64,000 bases of DNA from a bacterium (GTDB lineage: Bacteria > Myxococcota_A > Bradymonadia > UBA7976 > UBA1532). The notes beneath the pieces are model-generated. The model made no database searches, had not been told where the DNA came from, and worked only from the letters and a program-made list of their open reading frames with translations. This document shows, in pieces, positions 61,865 through 64,000 of this stretch. The position numbers were made by a program, and so were the translations under genes. The stretch lies in the NCBI GenBank assembly GCA_030426085.1, contig JAUHYW010000028.1:1-64000 (forward strand). The letters run 5' to 3'. Positions within the stretch are counted from its first letter, which is position 1. Every line of letters begins with the position of its first letter.

Positions 61865-64000
61865 ATGAGCCCGGCCCGCTTTCACCCGGTCGTCGCCCGG
61901 TGGTTCGCCGACCGCTTCCCCTCGCCCACCCCGGCGCAGCAGCGCGGCTGGCCGGCCATCGCTGCGGGTCGGGACACCCTGATCGCCGCCCCGACCGGCT
62001 CGGGCAAGACGCTGGCCGCCTTCCTGTGGTGCCTCGACCGCCTCGCCCGGCGGGCCTTCGCCGACGATCTGTCGCCGCAGCTCGATACCCTCTACCTCTC
62101 GCCGCTCAAGGCGCTGGGCAACGACATCGAGCGCAACCTGCGCGCCCCGCTCGACGGCATCCGCGAGGGGGCCCGCGCCGTCGGCCTGCCGCCGCCCGAC
62201 ATCCGGGTGGCCGTGCGCTCGGGCGATACGCCGTCGTCGGCCCGGGCCCGCATGGTGCGGACCCCGCCGCACATCCTGATCACCACCCCCGAGTCGCTCT
62301 ACATCCTGCTGACGAGCCGCGGCGGCCGGCGCATGCTCTCGACGGTGCGCACGGTCATCGTCGACGAGATCCACGCCGTGGCGGCCAACAAGCGGGGCAG
62401 CCACCTGGCCTTGAGCCTCGAGCGCCTCGACGCGCTGTGCGCCCACGGCCCGGGCGACGCCGACGACGACGACGACGCCGCGCCATGGGTCCCCCGCCCG
62501 GCCCCGGTCCGCGTCGGGCTGTCGGCGACCCAGAAGCCCATCGAGCGCCTCGCCCGGTTGCTGGTCGGGACCCGCCGCCCGCGGCCGACCATCGTCGACG
62601 CCGGCCACAGCCGCCCGCTCGACATCGCGATCGACGCGCCCGAGGACGAGCTGTGCGCGGTGGCCTCCAGGGCGCAGATGGCCCAGGTCTACGACCGCAT
62701 GGCCGCGCTGGTGACCGCCCACCGCACCACGCTGGTCTTCACCAACACCCGGCGCATGGCCGAGCGGGTGGCGCATCAGCTCGAGCTGCGCATCGGATCG
62801 GGCGCGGTCGCGGCCCATCACGGCAGCGTCGCCCGCGACAAGCGCCTCGACGCCGAGCGGCGGCTCCAGGCGGCCGAGCTGAAGTGCGTCGTGGCGACGG
62901 CTTCGCTCGAGCTGGGCATCGACGTGGGTGACGTGGAGCTGGTGATCCAGCTCGGCTCGCCCCGGTGCATCGCGACGTTCCTCCAGCGGGTCGGCCGGGC
63001 GGGGCACTGGGTCGGCGGCACGCCCAAGGGCCGGCTGTTCGCCGTCACCCGCGATCAGGCCGTCGAGTGCGCGGCGCTGATCCGGGCCGTGCGATCGGGC
63101 GAGCTGGATGCGATCGAGCTGATCGACGCCCCGCTGGACATCCTGGCCCAGCAGATCGTCGCCGAGGTGGCCGGCCGGGCGCAGGGCGAGGACGCGCTGT
63201 TCGAGATGGTGCGCGGCGCCCTGCCCTACGCCGATCTGCCCCGGGCCACGTTCGACGGGGTCGTCGAGATGCTCGCCGAGGGCGTGGCGACCCGCCGGGG
63301 GCGCAGCACGGCCCACCTGCACCGGGATCGGGTCAACCGGCGCCTCGCCGCTCGCCGCGGGGCCCGGCTGGCGGCGATCACCGGCGGGGGCGCCATCCCC
63401 GATCGGGCGGATTACACCGTCATCGCCGAGCCGGACGAGGCGGTCGTCGGGACCGTGGACGAGGACTTCGCCATCGAGAGCCCGCCGGGCAGCGTCTTCT
63501 TGCTGGGCAATACCCCGTGGCGCATCCGGCGGGTCGAGTCGAGCACGGTGCGGGTCGAGGCGGCCCCCGGCGCGACGCCGAACATCCCGTTCTGGTTCGG
63601 CGAGGCCCCCGCCCGCACCCGGGAGCTGTCGGCGGCGGTGGGCCGCCTGCGGGACGACGTCGATCGTCGCCTCGCCGCCGGCCGGGGGGTCGAGGCCATC
63701 GCCCGCTGGCTCGGCGCCGAGACCGGCCTGCCCCCCCGCGCGGCGACCCTGGTGACGCAGTACCTCGCCGCGAGCCGGGTCGCCCTGGGCACCCTGCCCA
63801 CCCACCGGCGGCTGGTCGCCGAGCGCTTCTTCGACGAGGGCGGGGGCATGCAGCTCGTGGTGCACGCCCCGCTCGGCGGCCGCATCAACCGGGCGTGGGG
63901 CCTGGCGCTGCGCAAGCGGTTCTGCGTGTCGTTCGACTTCGAATTGCAGGCGGCGGCCACCGACGACGGGCTCGTCATCTCGCTCGGCCCCCAGCACAGC
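61865..64000 (+). CDS. lhr: Lhr-type DEAD/DEAH helicase, 3' end beyond window
   Basis: 712 codons visible, still open at the window edge. The N-terminal motif is [15 protein letters not shown] with Q-type DNA-entry, Walker [10 protein letters not shown], motif Ib/[12 protein letters not shown] and VIVDEIHAV (DEIH box), motif III LSATQ, and the second RecA lobe with [30 protein letters not shown] and QRVGRAG (motif VI). The winged-helix and Lhr-specific core domains follow from about residue 440. Lhr is a 3'-to-5' DNA repair translocase. The C-terminal part is not seen. The start follows the TPR gene by 9 bases. Confidence 0.93.
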   Translation, partial: MSPARFHPVVARWFADRFPSPTPAQQRGWPAIAAGRDTLIAAPTGSGKTLAAFLWCLDRLARRAFADDLSPQLDTLYLSPLKALGNDIERNLRAPLDGIREGARAVGLPPPDIRVAVRSGDTPSSARARMVRTPPHILITTPESLYILLTSRGGRRMLSTVRTVIVDEIHAVAANKRGSHLALSLERLDALCAHGPGDADDDDDAAPWVPRPAPVRVGLSATQKPIERLARLLVGTRRPRPTIVDAGHSRPLDIAIDAPEDELCAVASRAQMAQVYDRMAALVTAHRTTLVFTNTRRMAERVAHQLELRIGSGAVAAHHGSVARDKRLDAERRLQAAELKCVVATASLELGIDVGDVELVIQLGSPRCIATFLQRVGRAGHWVGGTPKGRLFAVTRDQAVECAALIRAVRSGELDAIELIDAPLDILAQQIVAEVAGRAQGEDALFEMVRGALPYADLPRATFDGVVEMLAEGVATRRGRSTAHLHRDRVNRRLAARRGARLAAITGGGAIPDRADYTVIAEPDEAVVGTVDEDFAIESPPGSVFLLGNTPWRIRRVESSTVRVEAAPGATPNIPFWFGEAPARTRELSAAVGRLRDDVDRRLAAGRGVEAIARWLGAETGLPPRAATLVTQYLAASRVALGTLPTHRRLVAERFFDEGGGMQLVVHAPLGGRINRAWGLALRKRFCVSFDFELQAAATDDGLVISLGPQHS

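Overview
The window is very GC-rich, with dense overlapping operons. It encodes many secreted lipoproteins, an IgGFc-binding-type surface lipoprotein with Gly-Gly linkers, sigma-54 activators, PAS hybrid kinases, a STAND regulator, a caspase-like protease, and DUF2157/DUF4401/GDYXXLXY and DUF4398/OmpA proteins. This mix fits a chromosome of Myxococcota or a neighbouring former deltaproteobacterial group. No 16S rRNA or tRNA is present, so the assignment is by gene content only.

Layout. 1-218: left-edge 42-bp tandem repeats. 219-4509: a DHH phosphoesterase, an orphan CD-NTase (SMODS-type nucleotidyltransferase), a beta-lactamase-fold lipoprotein and a replication-relaxation protein, the most accessory-looking part. 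4547-9346: TPR protein, comM and recA (DNA uptake/recombination), and a small ASH-domain secreted protein. 9418-17762: two large surface proteins, two HAD phosphatases, a PfkB kinase and a YihY/BrkB membrane protein. 17860-22556: two overlapping PAS hybrid histidine kinases, the second with a degenerate receiver. 22569-26018: xthA, a Tat-exported glycosidase and a K+/H+ antiporter. 26157-32282: an envelope/osmotic block with an NtrC-type activator, a lone receiver, a 99-aa protein, an OmpA lipoprotein, a DUF4398-like secreted protein, divergent MscS and a soluble histidine kinase; sigma-54-like promoters face both ways in the shared control region. 32299-41361: a membrane-anchored sulfoquinovosidase-like GH31, a TPR protein, GDYXXLXY/DUF4401/DUF2157, and a STAND ATPase with a C-terminal winged helix. 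41365-44240: a methyltransferase and a DprE1/DprE2 pair. 44253-55363: an active plus pseudo-transglutaminase pair, an LPP20-like lipoprotein, M3 and M16 peptidases, GNAT, and a stand-alone FliG C-terminal domain. 55483-64000: P450, a caspase/lipoprotein/hemF operon, a TPR protein and lhr (cut by the window end).

Three genome-scale signals stand out. (1) At least seven genes without a Shine-Dalgarno sequence have a TAnnnT box ending 6-7 nt before the start codon, the signature of leaderless transcription. (2) Several convergent gene pairs carry terminator-like hairpins built around their stop codons. (3) A compact two-state hairpin/pseudoknot element lies just upstream of the K+/H+ antiporter. 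The best candidates for undescribed systems are the CD-NTase/DHH pair, the sigma-54 DUF4398-OmpA-receiver-NtrC/MscS module, and the active/pseudo-transglutaminase pair. All functional links are inferred from sequence and gene order.
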